Shown here piece by piece: positions 45,032 to 56,273 of a stretch of 64,000 nt of DNA (positions are counted from its first letter, which is position 1; each line of letters opens with the position of its first letter). Source of the DNA: Pseudomonas sp. 31-12 (lineage in GTDB: Bacteria; Pseudomonadota; Gammaproteobacteria; Pseudomonadales; Pseudomonadaceae); the NCBI RefSeq assembly GCF_003151075.1, contig NZ_CP029482.1, positions 124,001-188,000 on the forward strand, given 5' to 3'. The notes under the pieces were generated by a model. It saw nothing but the letters and a program-made list of their open reading frames with translations. It was not told the origin of the DNA and made no database searches. The translations under genes were made by a program, and so were the position numbers.

Positions 45032-46182
45032 GAGGTGGCTCCAGAGGTTTGGGCGGCTGTTCGGGACGTGCCCAGGCGTTTGACCAGCGAGGCGCCGCGG
45101 TTGCGCATGGGCATTTCGATAAAGCGGAAGTTGAGTTCGCTCAACAAGGCGATCAACCCGCCAGCAATCATCAGTGTCAGGATCGGATGGCCGCCGGGAT
45201 TGGGCAGACCGGCACCCTGCAAGCGGAAGGTGAATTCGCGTACCAGCAGATAAGCCGGAATGTGGATCAGGTAGATCCCGTAGGAGCGACTGCCGACCCA
45301 CGTCATCAGGTTCTTGAACGCGCCCCGTGGCAGGAGGTAATCGCGATTGTAGGAAGCAATCCACACCAGCACCGCGCACAACACGGCAATCGTGCCGATG
45401 CGGTAGTTGGTAAACGTGAAGCGATCCGTCGCCATGAAACTGAGCACCAGCGACAGCACTACCAACGCCGTCACACCGGCCCATGGCCGGCGTAAAAGCG
45501 TCGGCTCCCAGCGCAGATACGAAGGTTGTGCACTCCACATCGCCAGCAAGATACCGAGTGCCAGCGCATCGGTGCGAACCACCATCAGGATCGGCGTGCG
45601 CAACGTGAACAACTGCACCGCGACCAGCGCCAGCAAGGCCCAGACCAGGTGCTTGCGACAAAGCAGAATCAGCAGCGGAAACAGCAAATAAAACTGTTCC
45701 TCCAGCGACAGGCTCCAGTACACGAAACTGGTGCCGTACTCATAGTTATAGAAGCTGTCGGCGAAGCGGAAGTTGGCGTACTGCGCGACCCCGGCCAGGG
45801 TCGCTTGCAGGTTGGCGTGCAGCGTGCCGAACGCCCCGGAGCGATTGAGGAAAATACACGCCAGCAACATCAGCGCCAGCCACAACCACGCCGACGGCAA
45901 CAATCGAAAGGCTCGGCGCAGCCAGAAGTTGCGCGTCTGCTCCCAGTATTCCTGGCGCGTGCTGCAACCCTGCAACGCCGGGATCAGGCTGCGTGCGATG
46001 ACAAACCCGGAGATAGCGAAAAACAGATCCACGCCCCACCACGGCTGCCCCCACGCGGTGATGGCTTGCAACAGCGGCACCGGGGCCGCAAACAGGCTGT
46101 CTTGCAGGTGATGGAACAACACGCCGAGCACCGCAATGCCGCGCAACAATTCGATGTCCATGATCCGTCTGTCGTTACTCAT
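45025..46182 (-). CDS. Acyltransferase family 3 (OafA/YrhL-like)
   Basis: A 385-residue integral membrane acyltransferase with about ten membrane helices. IELLRGIAVLGVLFHHLQDS contains the family His pair, GVDLFFAISGFVIARSLIP follows, and YWSLSLEEQFYLLFPLLILL is the second signature. Such enzymes put acetyl groups on sugars of O-antigen or other surface glycans. Its neighbours are a methyltransferase (7-base overlap) and glycosyltransferases. Confidence 0.9.
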   Translation of the reverse strand: MSNDRRIMDIELLRGIAVLGVLFHHLQDSLFAAPVPLLQAITAWGQPWWGVDLFFAISGFVIARSLIPALQGCSTRQEYWEQTRNFWLRRAFRLLPSAWLWLALMLLACIFLNRSGAFGTLHANLQATLAGVAQYANFRFADSFYNYEYGTSFVYWSLSLEEQFYLLFPLLILLCRKHLVWALLALVAVQLFTLRTPILMVVRTDALALGILLAMWSAQPSYLRWEPTLLRRPWAGVTALVVLSLVLSFMATDRFTFTNYRIGTIAVLCAVLVWIASYNRDYLLPRGAFKNLMTWVGSRSYGIYLIHIPAYLLVREFTFRLQGAGLPNPGGHPILTLMIAGGLIALLSELNFRFIEMPMRNRGASLVKRLGTSRTAAQTSGATSC

Positions 46183-46234
46183 GTCGTCCTCCTGGACGCT
46201 GCTCCGCTATATACCCGATGCAACGCTGCGCGGG

Positions 46235-47533
46235 TCATGCTTCGGGGGTATCCACGGCGACGCAGGTTTCAAGGAGCTGCGCGAAGAAGACTTTCAGCCG
46301 TTGCTCGGCAGTGGCCTGGCTGCAGAATTTTTCCAGGCTGGCCACCGAATGCGCGGACATCTGCGCGTAACGCCCGGCATCGTTTTTGGCGACGTCATAG
46401 CTGGCCCGATAAGCGCGGCACAACGACGCCCAGTTCGTCACGTACCTCAGGGTCCGGAACGCCCTGCGCGGGTCGTGAGGCCAGGCGGTCAGCTCGTCGG
46501 TGGAGTCGATCAGGAACGCATTGTCGGCATCCAGGTAATCGATCATCGCCGTGGTCCGTGGCGCCACGGCCGGTTTGCCGCAGGACATGAACTCCATCAA
46601 CGGCAAGCACTGGCCTTCGCCGTAGGAGGTGTTGACCACGTAGCTGGTTGCCTGCACCAGCTGCTCGTAGTCCGCATCCGCGAGGTAGCCGTAAATCAGC
46701 ACGATGCGGCAGCGGTAAGACTGGTTTTTGTACAAATGGTGAAGGATGTCGGTCAGCGCCGCTTCGGCGTCGTGGTGGGTCAGTTTGAGCACCAGCGTCG
46801 CGTCATCGACCTCGCGGAACGTCACGCAGAAGGCACTGAGCATGTCTTCCCAATTCTTGCGCCCGTCACCCGGGTTGAACACTGAGGTGTAGATCACGCC
46901 GTCGAGCACCAACTCGTGCTCACGGGGCGGCGCCTCGAAATCGATACCTTCACCTTCGCGTAACGGCGCCGGCCCAAAGGCCCGCAAGTCAAGCGTGCGG
47001 CTGTCTGCCACCAGGCCTTTGATCTTCAGTCGCACCTGGCTGGCCAGTGGTTGACGCTGCAACTGGGCGCCACGCGCCGAGAATCGATCCCACACCGGCG
47101 CCGGCACCGCGACGATCGGATAGTCGGCGCCCATCGCCTCGCGTACGGCATTCACGGTGTAGCCGGAATGGGTAATCGCCGCGCCTGAAGCGCGCAAAAC
47201 CGTGCGCCAGTCATTGCGCGGCTCACCGGCAAAGGGTTCGTTGGGAATGGTGCTGAATTCCCACGCAAACACCGGCAAGGTCGGACAGGCGAAGTGCATC
47301 GGCGTGCAATGCGGCGGCGAGAACGACAGGAATATGCAGTCTTCACCACGGGACAGCGCGTCGAGGTACAAGGCATCGACTTCGGTCTGCGGATCCCTGA
47401 CTTCTACCACGCGCCCCAGGCGTTCCAGCACCGGCCGGTACTCCTTGAGCACGAAGTAATAGCTGTACTCCGAACGGCCAAGGTTCTGGGCAATGGTGTG
47501 CTGGTTGGTTTCCGAATGAATGATGATCAGCAT
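46235..47533 (-). CDS. Glycosyltransferase (GT4-like), paralogue of the next gene
   Basis: A 432-residue protein. The N-terminal part (IIIHSETNQHTIAQNLGRSE, YSYYFVLKEYRPVLERLGR) is closely like that of the upstream gene; the C-terminal part has DGRKNWEDMLSAFC, the TLVLKLTHHD block, VVNTSYGEGQCLPLMEFMSC and GKPAVAPRTTAM, a GT4-type donor-binding fold. The acidic EGQCLPLMEF replaces the common EGFGLPxxEA. It overlaps the upstream glycosyltransferase by 7 bases. It likely adds a sugar to the surface polysaccharide; the sugar is unknown. Confidence 0.85.
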   Translation of the reverse strand: MLIIIHSETNQHTIAQNLGRSEYSYYFVLKEYRPVLERLGRVVEVRDPQTEVDALYLDALSRGEDCIFLSFSPPHCTPMHFACPTLPVFAWEFSTIPNEPFAGEPRNDWRTVLRASGAAITHSGYTVNAVREAMGADYPIVAVPAPVWDRFSARGAQLQRQPLASQVRLKIKGLVADSRTLDLRAFGPAPLREGEGIDFEAPPREHELVLDGVIYTSVFNPGDGRKNWEDMLSAFCVTFREVDDATLVLKLTHHDAEAALTDILHHLYKNQSYRCRIVLIYGYLADADYEQLVQATSYVVNTSYGEGQCLPLMEFMSCGKPAVAPRTTAMIDYLDADNAFLIDSTDELTAWPHDPRRAFRTLRYVTNWASLCRAYRASYDVAKNDAGRYAQMSAHSVASLEKFCSQATAEQRLKVFFAQLLETCVAVDTPEA

Positions 47534-49104
47534 GAGGCGTTATCCGTCACGGCCGCGCCCGGAAAAACCTGCGGCGTCAGCCCGAAAAAATCCGCCAGGC
47601 GCTTCTGCACCGGGGCGAAGGCGCAGTAGTCGCGCATACGCTCGACCGCGTCGCCAGACATGCGCTGGTACGCCTGCGGTTGCTCCTTGGCCATCCGATA
47701 GCTGTTTTCGTAGGCGATTTTCAGCGACCCCCAGTCCGGGCGATAACGCAGGGTCCGGTAGATGATCCGGGTGTCCTGGGGCCAGATGGTCAGCTCTTCG
47801 CTGGACTTGACCACAAACGCCACACGCTCATCGATGTAATCCTCCATGGCGGTGTGGTTCGGGGCGATCACCGGTTTGCCGCTGGCCATGAACTCCATCA
47901 GCGGCAGACACAAACCCTCGCAGCGCGAGGCGTTAACGTAATAACTGGCCGCTTCGTACAGCCGGGCATATTGCGGATCGTCCAGGTAGCCGTGCATCAC
48001 CACCACCCGACAGGCGAACGGCGAAAGTTGCGCGAGCAAGGTCATCAGTTCGTCGTAATAGGACGACAGGTCGCTTTGGGTAATCTTCAGCACCAGCGTG
48101 GCGTCCTCCGTTTCGCGGAAGGCCCAGCAAAAAGCGGTGATCAATTGGTGCCAGTTCTTGCGACCGTCCCGGGGGTTGAACACCGTGACGTACACCACGC
48201 CGTCGACGTGAGTCTCGACCTGGCCAGTGGTGTCCGGCCATTGACGCGGTTCAGGCTCATGCACGGCCATCGTCTGCGGGCCAGCGATGGCCGGCAAAAA
48301 CCCGGCAAGCCGTTCATGAGCGGCGTCCGACAGCAAGTCACGAACGCCTTCCCAATACCACTGGCTCAGAAAGTGCGTGCGATGCACCGGGACGGGCAGT
48401 GTTTTGCCCATGTCCCGGCGCCACAGGTGCAGGTAATGGCGAGCAATGACGAAGCGGCGTTTCAAGGTCAGCGGCGGTGGCTTCGCGGCTTCCGCTTCAG
48501 CCTCTCGCGCGGCGATTTCTTCGGCCGTGGGCACGACCGGGATCAGTGCGTCAGCGCTGAGCCCGAGGGTACGGGTGTCGAAAATGCAGCCCTTGATCTC
48601 CAGAGTCGAACCGGCATTGACCGGGACGCTGGTGTGGTTGCTGCGAATCGTCGCGAAGTTCTCCCACAGTGGCGTGGGCAAAACCAACACGGGGAAGTCT
48701 TCACCCATGGCTCGCCGAATCGCCCGGGCCGTGTGACTGGAAAGCGTAATGACCCGACCCTGGCGCGCGAGCATTTGCGTCCAGTCCTGGCGCGGGTCGT
48801 TGTCCCACTGCTCATCGGGAATGGAGTCGAACTCCCAGGCCACCACGCAGATCGTCGGGCACTCAAGGTCGTTCGGGGTTTTCTGCGGCGGCGTAAAGGA
48901 CAGGAACAGGCTGTCTTCGCCGGCAGCCAACAGTTGTCGATAAAGAGGATCGACCTCGGCGGTGGAGGACACCACATGCACCCGCCCGAGGCTTTCGAGC
49001 ACCGGGCGATACGCCTTGAGCACGAAGTAATAACTGTATTCGGGACGGCCGAGGCTCTGGCTGATGGAGCTGTCGTTGACATCCGAGTAAAGAATGAAAT
49101 TCAT
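47527..49104 (-). CDS. Glycosyltransferase (GT4-like), larger paralogue
   Basis: A 525-residue protein. It starts MNFILYSDVNDSSISQSLGR and shares the whole layout with the following gene, but has an insertion of about 90 residues (around 210-300) rich in Glu and Ala then basic (EEIAAREAEAEAAKPPPLTL), suggesting an added structural part. The donor site has DGRKNWHQLITAFC, VNASRCEGLCLPLMEFMASG and KPVIAPNHTAME. ATG 49104 is chosen for match to the paralogue. It is the first gene of the minus-strand unit that diverges from rmd. Confidence 0.85.
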   Translation of the reverse strand: MNFILYSDVNDSSISQSLGRPEYSYYFVLKAYRPVLESLGRVHVVSSTAEVDPLYRQLLAAGEDSLFLSFTPPQKTPNDLECPTICVVAWEFDSIPDEQWDNDPRQDWTQMLARQGRVITLSSHTARAIRRAMGEDFPVLVLPTPLWENFATIRSNHTSVPVNAGSTLEIKGCIFDTRTLGLSADALIPVVPTAEEIAAREAEAEAAKPPPLTLKRRFVIARHYLHLWRRDMGKTLPVPVHRTHFLSQWYWEGVRDLLSDAAHERLAGFLPAIAGPQTMAVHEPEPRQWPDTTGQVETHVDGVVYVTVFNPRDGRKNWHQLITAFCWAFRETEDATLVLKITQSDLSSYYDELMTLLAQLSPFACRVVVMHGYLDDPQYARLYEAASYYVNASRCEGLCLPLMEFMASGKPVIAPNHTAMEDYIDERVAFVVKSSEELTIWPQDTRIIYRTLRYRPDWGSLKIAYENSYRMAKEQPQAYQRMSGDAVERMRDYCAFAPVQKRLADFFGLTPQVFPGAAVTDNASC

Positions 49105-49532
49105 GGCATCCCACGATGAAACCGCCATCCCGGCAGCCTCACTCTATGACGGCAAAGCCACGGATCGACCCGGAGTTTGCCGGTCGTCGTCCATCGTCTT
49201 CTTGCCCGTCTACGTTCTTGTTTTAATGGTCAGTTTCGCGGGGTGTGAATACCACCCGGCCGAACCCTGGGTAATCGTGACGAGGGGCATTCTAAACACA
49301 TCCGCTGAGGATTCGTGAACCGCCCGGCGAGAATAAATCGGGCTACGCTAACGAGAACTGACCGGTCACGGTGGGACCTGTTGAAATTGCCGCGTAATTG
49401 GCACAGATTGGCTACCAAACAACTACAACAAACGTTTCGCCTGTCTTTCGACCAAGGAATCCACCCGGTCTGTCAGACATCTCCATAGAGCCTGTGGGGA
49501 ATGGACGAAATGCATGACCAAGGGGCTGCTGT
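49105..49532. other. 428-base divergent intergenic region, polysaccharide genes
   Basis: This gap lies between the minus-strand glycosyltransferase unit and the plus-strand rmd operon and must hold promoters for both. I see no gene of convincing length and no REP element in it. It contains TTGAAA near 49379 as a possible -35 but no strong -10. The rmd ribosome site AAGGGG is at 49520-49525. Confidence 0.7.
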
Positions 49533-51415
<1,883 letters not shown>

Positions 51416-51418
51416 GCC

Positions 51419-52861
51419 ATGCTGATTCCTGTGATTCTCTCCGGCGGTGCCGGTACTCGCCTGTGGCCGGTGTCCCGCGAGGGCCATCCCAAGCCGTTCA
51501 TGACCCTGCCCGACGGCCAGTCGCTGCTGGGCAAGACCTATCGGCGGGCGGCCGGGTTGCTCGATGGCTGGGGCGATATCGTCACGGTGACCAACCGCGA
51601 CTATTACTTCCAGAGCAAGGATCACTATCAAGAGGCGCAGCTAAGTCGCCATCGCGGGCACTTTCTGCTGGAGCCGACGGGCCGCAATACGGCCCCGGCC
51701 ATCGCTGCCGCGGCCCTGTCGCTGCAAGCCCTGCACGGCGATGAAGCGATCATGGTGGTGATGCCCGCCGACCATTTGATCCTCAATGAAGATGCCTTGA
51801 AGTCCGCGGTCGAACACGCCATGGCACTGGCCAAAGATGGTTTCCTGGTGACGTTCGGCGTGGTGCCGACCGCCCCGGAAACCGGTTTCGGCTACATCGA
51901 GACCGGCGCGGCGCTGGACGGAAAAGGCGCCGCGAAGGTGCAGCGCTTCGTCGAAAAACCGGATCTGCAAACCGCCACCCATTACCTGGAAAGCGGCAAG
52001 TTTCTGTGGAACTCGGGAATGTTCTGCTTCTCGGTCGCGACCGTACTGGCCGAACTGCAGGTCCACGCGCCCGAGCTGCTGGAGCAGACGCAAACCTGCA
52101 TGGCGCAAAGCGCCCCCGTGGAAACCGCCGGGTGCCTGCAACAGGAATTGTCCCCGGCGCTGTTCGCCGAGATCACTGACATTTCCATCGACTACGCCTT
52201 GATGGAACGCTCCGACAAAGTGGTCGTGGTGCCCGCCGGTTTCGACTGGAGCGACATCGGTTCCTGGGGCGCAGTGGCCGCGCTGGTACCGGCGGATAGG
52301 CAAAACAATCGCGCCAGCGGGGACGCGGTGTTCGTCGACAGCCACAACAACTTTGTCCAGAGCGAAGACCGGCTGGTGGCGGCGGTGGGTGTGGATAACT
52401 TGATCATCATCGACACCGCCGACGCGGTGCTGGTGGCCCACGCCGATCGCGCGCAGGATGTGCGCCGGGTGGCCAAGCAGCTCAAGGACAAAAAGCACGA
52501 GGCCTATCGCCTGCACCGCACGGTCAGCCGGCCTTGGGGCACCTACACCGTGCTCGAGGAAGGCCCGCGCTTCAAGATCAAGCGCATCGTGGTCAAGCCC
52601 GGCGGCAAGTTGTCGCTGCAAATGCACCATCACCGCAATGAACACTGGGTGGTCGTCGAAGGCATGGCCAAGGTCACCAACAATGGCACCGGTACTCACC
52701 TGGTGGCCAAGAACGAATCGACTTTCATTGCCGCCGGCCACAAGCATCGCCTGGAAAACCCGGGCGTGATCGACCTGGTGATCATTGAAGTGCAAAGCGG
52801 CGAATACCTGGGAGAGGACGATATCGTTCGCTTCGAAGACCAATATGGCAGGACGGTTTGA
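51419..52861 (+). CDS. wbpW: Mannose-1-phosphate guanylyltransferase / mannose-6-phosphate isomerase
   Basis: A 480-residue bifunctional enzyme. The N-terminal nucleotidyltransferase (1-about 350) has LSGGAGTRLWPVSREGHPKP and the FVEKPD block; the C-terminal cupin isomerase (about 365-480) has RPWGTYTVLEEGPRFKIKRI, the KLSLQMHHHRNEHW metal site and EVQSGEYLGEDDI. Together they supply GDP-mannose for gmd/rmd. It is homologous to AlgA and PslB; the operon position identifies it as WbpW. Confidence 0.93.
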   Translation: MLIPVILSGGAGTRLWPVSREGHPKPFMTLPDGQSLLGKTYRRAAGLLDGWGDIVTVTNRDYYFQSKDHYQEAQLSRHRGHFLLEPTGRNTAPAIAAAALSLQALHGDEAIMVVMPADHLILNEDALKSAVEHAMALAKDGFLVTFGVVPTAPETGFGYIETGAALDGKGAAKVQRFVEKPDLQTATHYLESGKFLWNSGMFCFSVATVLAELQVHAPELLEQTQTCMAQSAPVETAGCLQQELSPALFAEITDISIDYALMERSDKVVVVPAGFDWSDIGSWGAVAALVPADRQNNRASGDAVFVDSHNNFVQSEDRLVAAVGVDNLIIIDTADAVLVAHADRAQDVRRVAKQLKDKKHEAYRLHRTVSRPWGTYTVLEEGPRFKIKRIVVKPGGKLSLQMHHHRNEHWVVVEGMAKVTNNGTGTHLVAKNESTFIAAGHKHRLENPGVIDLVIIEVQSGEYLGEDDIVRFEDQYGRTV

Positions 52862-53659
52862 ATGCTGCTTTCCCTATACCGCTCACTGTGCAGCCATCGA
52901 GGGTTCATCCTCGGTAGCGTCCAGCGAGAGTTTCAGGCGCGTTACCGCAATTCGCTGTTTGGTGCCCTATGGCCGGTGCTCAATCCCCTGTCGATGATCA
53001 TCGTCTACACCGTGATTTTTTCTCACATCATGCGCGCCCGCCTGCCGGGTGTGGATGACAGCATGGCCTACAGCGTGTACCTGTGCGGCGGCTTGCTCGC
53101 CTGGGGACTGTTTGCGGAAATCACCCTGCGCAGCCAGAACATGTTTCTGGAAAACGCCAACCTGTTGAAGAAAATCAGCTTCCCGCGGATCTGCCTGCCG
53201 GTGATTGTCTTGATCAACGCCGGCATCAACTTCGCGATCATCATCGGCCTGTTCCTGGGTTTTCTGCTGTTCACGGGACGTTGGCCGGGCATGGCGTTGC
53301 TGGCGTTGATACCGCTGATGGCGTTGCAAATGATGTTCTGCGCCGGGTTGGGAATGATACTCGGCGTGTTGAATGTCTTCTTCCGTGATGTCGGGCAACT
53401 CTTCGGCATCTGCCTGCAATTCTGGTTCTGGCTGACGCCCATTGTGTACCCGATGAGCATCCTGCCGGACTGGGTTCAGCGCCTGCTGCAACTCAACCCA
53501 CTGACCAACCTGATCGTCAGCTATCAAAACATGTTTCTCTATGGGCAATGGCCGGTCTGGAGTTCGCTGCTGCCGATTTTTGTCACCGGCGTGGTGTTCT
53601 GTCTGATCGGGCTGCGTCTGTTTCGCCAGCGCGTCGGCGAAATGGTGGATGAACTCTGA
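52862..53659 (+). CDS. wzm: O-polysaccharide ABC transporter permease Wzm
   Basis: A 265-residue ABC-2 type membrane protein with six hydrophobic segments. VQREFQARYRNSLFGALWPV, the NLLKKISFPRICLP block and FWFWLTPIVYPMSILPDW are family marks. With Wzt it moves the finished, lipid-linked rhamnan across the inner membrane. ATG follows the wbpW stop directly, and the stop overlaps the wzt start by one base. Confidence 0.93.
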   Translation: MLLSLYRSLCSHRGFILGSVQREFQARYRNSLFGALWPVLNPLSMIIVYTVIFSHIMRARLPGVDDSMAYSVYLCGGLLAWGLFAEITLRSQNMFLENANLLKKISFPRICLPVIVLINAGINFAIIIGLFLGFLLFTGRWPGMALLALIPLMALQMMFCAGLGMILGVLNVFFRDVGQLFGICLQFWFWLTPIVYPMSILPDWVQRLLQLNPLTNLIVSYQNMFLYGQWPVWSSLLPIFVTGVVFCLIGLRLFRQRVGEMVDEL

Positions 53660-54909
53660 TGGGGCATATTCGCGTCACCGGCCTGGGCAAGGCCTACAAG
53701 CAATACCCGAACCGCTGGAGCCGACTGGCCGAGTGGCTGATCCCGTTTTCGCCCAAGCGTCACCACGAGCACTGGGTGTTGCAAGACGTCGCATTCAAGA
53801 TCGCCCCCGGTGAAGCGGTGGGCATCGTCGGGGTCAACGGCGCCGGCAAAAGCACCTTGTTGAAGATGATCACCGGCACCACCCAACCGACGTGCGGCAA
53901 GATCGAACTCGAAGGCCGGGTGGCGGCGTTGCTGGAACTGGGCATGGGGTTTCACCCGGACTTTACCGGGCGACAGAATGCAATCATGGCCGGGCAATTG
54001 CTGGGCATGCAGGTCGATGACATTGAAGCGCTGATGCCCGAGATCGAACATTTCGCAGAAATCGGCGAAGCCATCGACCATCCGGTGCGGACCTACTCCA
54101 GCGGCATGCAGATGCGCCTGGCGTTCAGCGTGGCCACCGCACGGCGTCCGGACATCCTGATCGTCGACGAAGCCCTTTCCGTGGGCGATGCCTACTTCCA
54201 GCACAAGAGCTTCGAACGCATCCGCAGCTTCCGCAAGGCCGGCACCACCCTGCTGATCGTGTCCCACGACCGCTCGGCCATCCAGGCGATTTGCGATTCG
54301 GCCATCCTGCTCAAGGACGGCCGCATGGCCATGCACGGCAAACCCGAAGCGGTCCTGGACTATTACAACGCCATGATGGCCGAACGTGAAGGCCAGATCG
54401 TGCGTCAGGAAATGCTCGCGGACGGGGAAGTGCAAACCATTTCCGGCACCGGTGAAGCGGGCATCCTCAGTGTGCGGTTGCTGGACGAGAATGAACGTTC
54501 CATCGACGCCGCCGAGGTCGGTCAGGCCGTGGTGCTGGAAGTCCAGGTCGAAGTCCGTCAGGACATCGAGCGATTGGTGCTGGGCTTCATCCTCAAGGAC
54601 CGCCTGGGTCAGATGATGTATGGCATCAACACCCATCGCCAGGACAAGGCCCTGACCGATCTGCACGCAGGAGAGCGCTACACGTACCGTTTTGCCTTCG
54701 TCATGGGCCTGGGCAAGGGCAATTATTCCGTGTCCCTGAGCCTGTCGCGGCTGGACTCGCACCTGGACCGCAACTACGAATGGCGCGATTACGGGCTGGT
54801 GTTCCATGTGATCAACAACCGGCATGAAGACTTCGTCGGCTGCTCGTGGCTGGCGGCGAAAACCACCATTACCCGCTCCGGGTCGACTGTTTCGGAGCGC
54901 ACGCCATGA
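53659..54909 (+). CDS. wzt: O-polysaccharide ABC transporter ATPase Wzt with C-terminal carbohydrate-binding domain
   Basis: A 416-residue protein. The ABC ATPase (about 1-245) has Walker [14 protein letters not shown], the RTYSSGMQMRLAFSVATARR signature and Walker B ILIVDEALSVGD. The C-terminal extension (about 260-410) is a beta-sandwich like the Wzt_C domain, which recognises the capped end of the polysaccharide. That extension implies a chain-terminating modification, in line with nearby methyltransferase and glycosyltransferase genes. It overlaps wbpX by 4 bases. Confidence 0.93.
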   Translation: MGHIRVTGLGKAYKQYPNRWSRLAEWLIPFSPKRHHEHWVLQDVAFKIAPGEAVGIVGVNGAGKSTLLKMITGTTQPTCGKIELEGRVAALLELGMGFHPDFTGRQNAIMAGQLLGMQVDDIEALMPEIEHFAEIGEAIDHPVRTYSSGMQMRLAFSVATARRPDILIVDEALSVGDAYFQHKSFERIRSFRKAGTTLLIVSHDRSAIQAICDSAILLKDGRMAMHGKPEAVLDYYNAMMAEREGQIVRQEMLADGEVQTISGTGEAGILSVRLLDENERSIDAAEVGQAVVLEVQVEVRQDIERLVLGFILKDRLGQMMYGINTHRQDKALTDLHAGERYTYRFAFVMGLGKGNYSVSLSLSRLDSHLDRNYEWRDYGLVFHVINNRHEDFVGCSWLAAKTTITRSGSTVSERTP

Positions 54910-56273
54910 CCCGTCTCCTGGTGGAATGCACCCACGTGTTCCAGCACCCCAAGGTCAATTCGGGCATTCAGCGGGTGGTGCGTAACGTCATCAACCAACT
55001 GCCGGACAGTGTCGAGGGTGTCGAGTGCGTTCCGGTGGTGATGCTCAAAGGCAAACTCTATCGGGTGCTGAAACTCGGCGCGTTGAACATCCCGTTTTTC
55101 GATGGTTTGATGACCTTCGGCGGACGATTGGGACGCCTTGCTCATCGTTTCTGGCAACTGCATCAACGCTTGCACAAACGCAGCAACTCGCGAGTGATCA
55201 AGCGCCTGCTGCACGTGGCCTACCGCCTCACAGCCATTACCTGCTTCAGCCTGCCGATACGGCTGATCGAGGCCATCAATCAGTATCAACTGCCCAAACG
55301 CTGCTCGCCGCTGCAGCATCAGCCGGGCGATCAACTGGTGTTGCTCGATTCCTCCTGGCACAGCGATTTCTTCCCGTTTGCCGAACAGCTCAAGCGTGAA
55401 GGCGTGGGCATCGTTTCGGTGATCTACGACCTCATCCCGCTGACTCACCCGCAGTTCTACGACACGCGGCTAGTGCAGATTTTCAACGAGTGGTTCAACT
55501 GGATCACCCAAACCGCTGACGGCTACGTGGCGATTTCGGCCACGGTACGCGATCAGGTACGAGAAGAACTGCAGCACCGGCTGGGCCCGGCCAAAGCCGA
55601 TGCGCTGTGGTTCGACTATTTTCACCTCGGTTCCGAGCTGGACCTGAGCGAAGCCACCGCTGCCGTCGAGCCACGACTGACGCGCGTATTCGAAACGCCG
55701 GAACCGGTGTTTTTGATGGTCAGCACCATCGAGCCGCGTAAGAACCACGATTACCTGCTCGACGCTTTCGAACGCGCCTGGGCCTCGGGTTCGCACGCCC
55801 GGTTGTGCATCGCCGGGCGTATCGGCTGGAAGTGCGACGCCCTGCTCGCTCGCGTGCGCAATCACCCGCAACTGAACCAACGCCTGTTCATGTTCAACCA
55901 CCTGAGCGACACCAGCCTCGAACACGCCTATTCCCACGCCAGCGCACTGGTGTTTCCGTCCTGGGTCGAAGGCTTCGGTCTGCCCCTGGTCGAAGCGATG
56001 CAGCGCGGTTTGCCGGCCATGGGCAGCGACATTCCGATCTTTCGCGAAATCGGTGGCGAGTTCATGGTGTACTTTGATTTGGCCGAACCGCAAAGCCTGG
56101 CAGACCTGGTCACCGGGTTCGAACGCTCCGGGCAATTCCCCGCAGCTCGCCACGTGGCGGACTGGCAGTGGATCGGCTGGCGTGAAGCCAGTGCGCAACT
56201 GGCCGAACGCACCCTGCGCAATCTGGCAGAAGCGCCGGTCGTGCAAGAGAGGCAACATGCGAATTGCCCTTAA
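54906..56273 (+). CDS. wbpX: D-rhamnosyltransferase WbpX
   Basis: A 455-residue GT4 glycosyltransferase, close to the 460 of P. aeruginosa WbpX. MVSTIEPRKNHDYLLDAFER, the VFPSWVEGFGLPLVEAMQRG donor motif and SDIPIFREIGGEF are visible. It would add D-rhamnose in the trisaccharide repeat of the common polysaccharide antigen on the inner face of the membrane. ATG 54906 overlaps the wzt stop (ATGA); its end overlaps wbpY by 17 bases. Confidence 0.9.
   Translation: MTRLLVECTHVFQHPKVNSGIQRVVRNVINQLPDSVEGVECVPVVMLKGKLYRVLKLGALNIPFFDGLMTFGGRLGRLAHRFWQLHQRLHKRSNSRVIKRLLHVAYRLTAITCFSLPIRLIEAINQYQLPKRCSPLQHQPGDQLVLLDSSWHSDFFPFAEQLKREGVGIVSVIYDLIPLTHPQFYDTRLVQIFNEWFNWITQTADGYVAISATVRDQVREELQHRLGPAKADALWFDYFHLGSELDLSEATAAVEPRLTRVFETPEPVFLMVSTIEPRKNHDYLLDAFERAWASGSHARLCIAGRIGWKCDALLARVRNHPQLNQRLFMFNHLSDTSLEHAYSHASALVFPSWVEGFGLPLVEAMQRGLPAMGSDIPIFREIGGEFMVYFDLAEPQSLADLVTGFERSGQFPAARHVADWQWIGWREASAQLAERTLRNLAEAPVVQERQHANCP

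Noticed and set aside
49380..49425. Sigma-54-like TTGGCAC...GGCT
   Set aside because: The GG and GC are 9 bases apart instead of 10 and the -12 element is not TTGC, so it does not fit.
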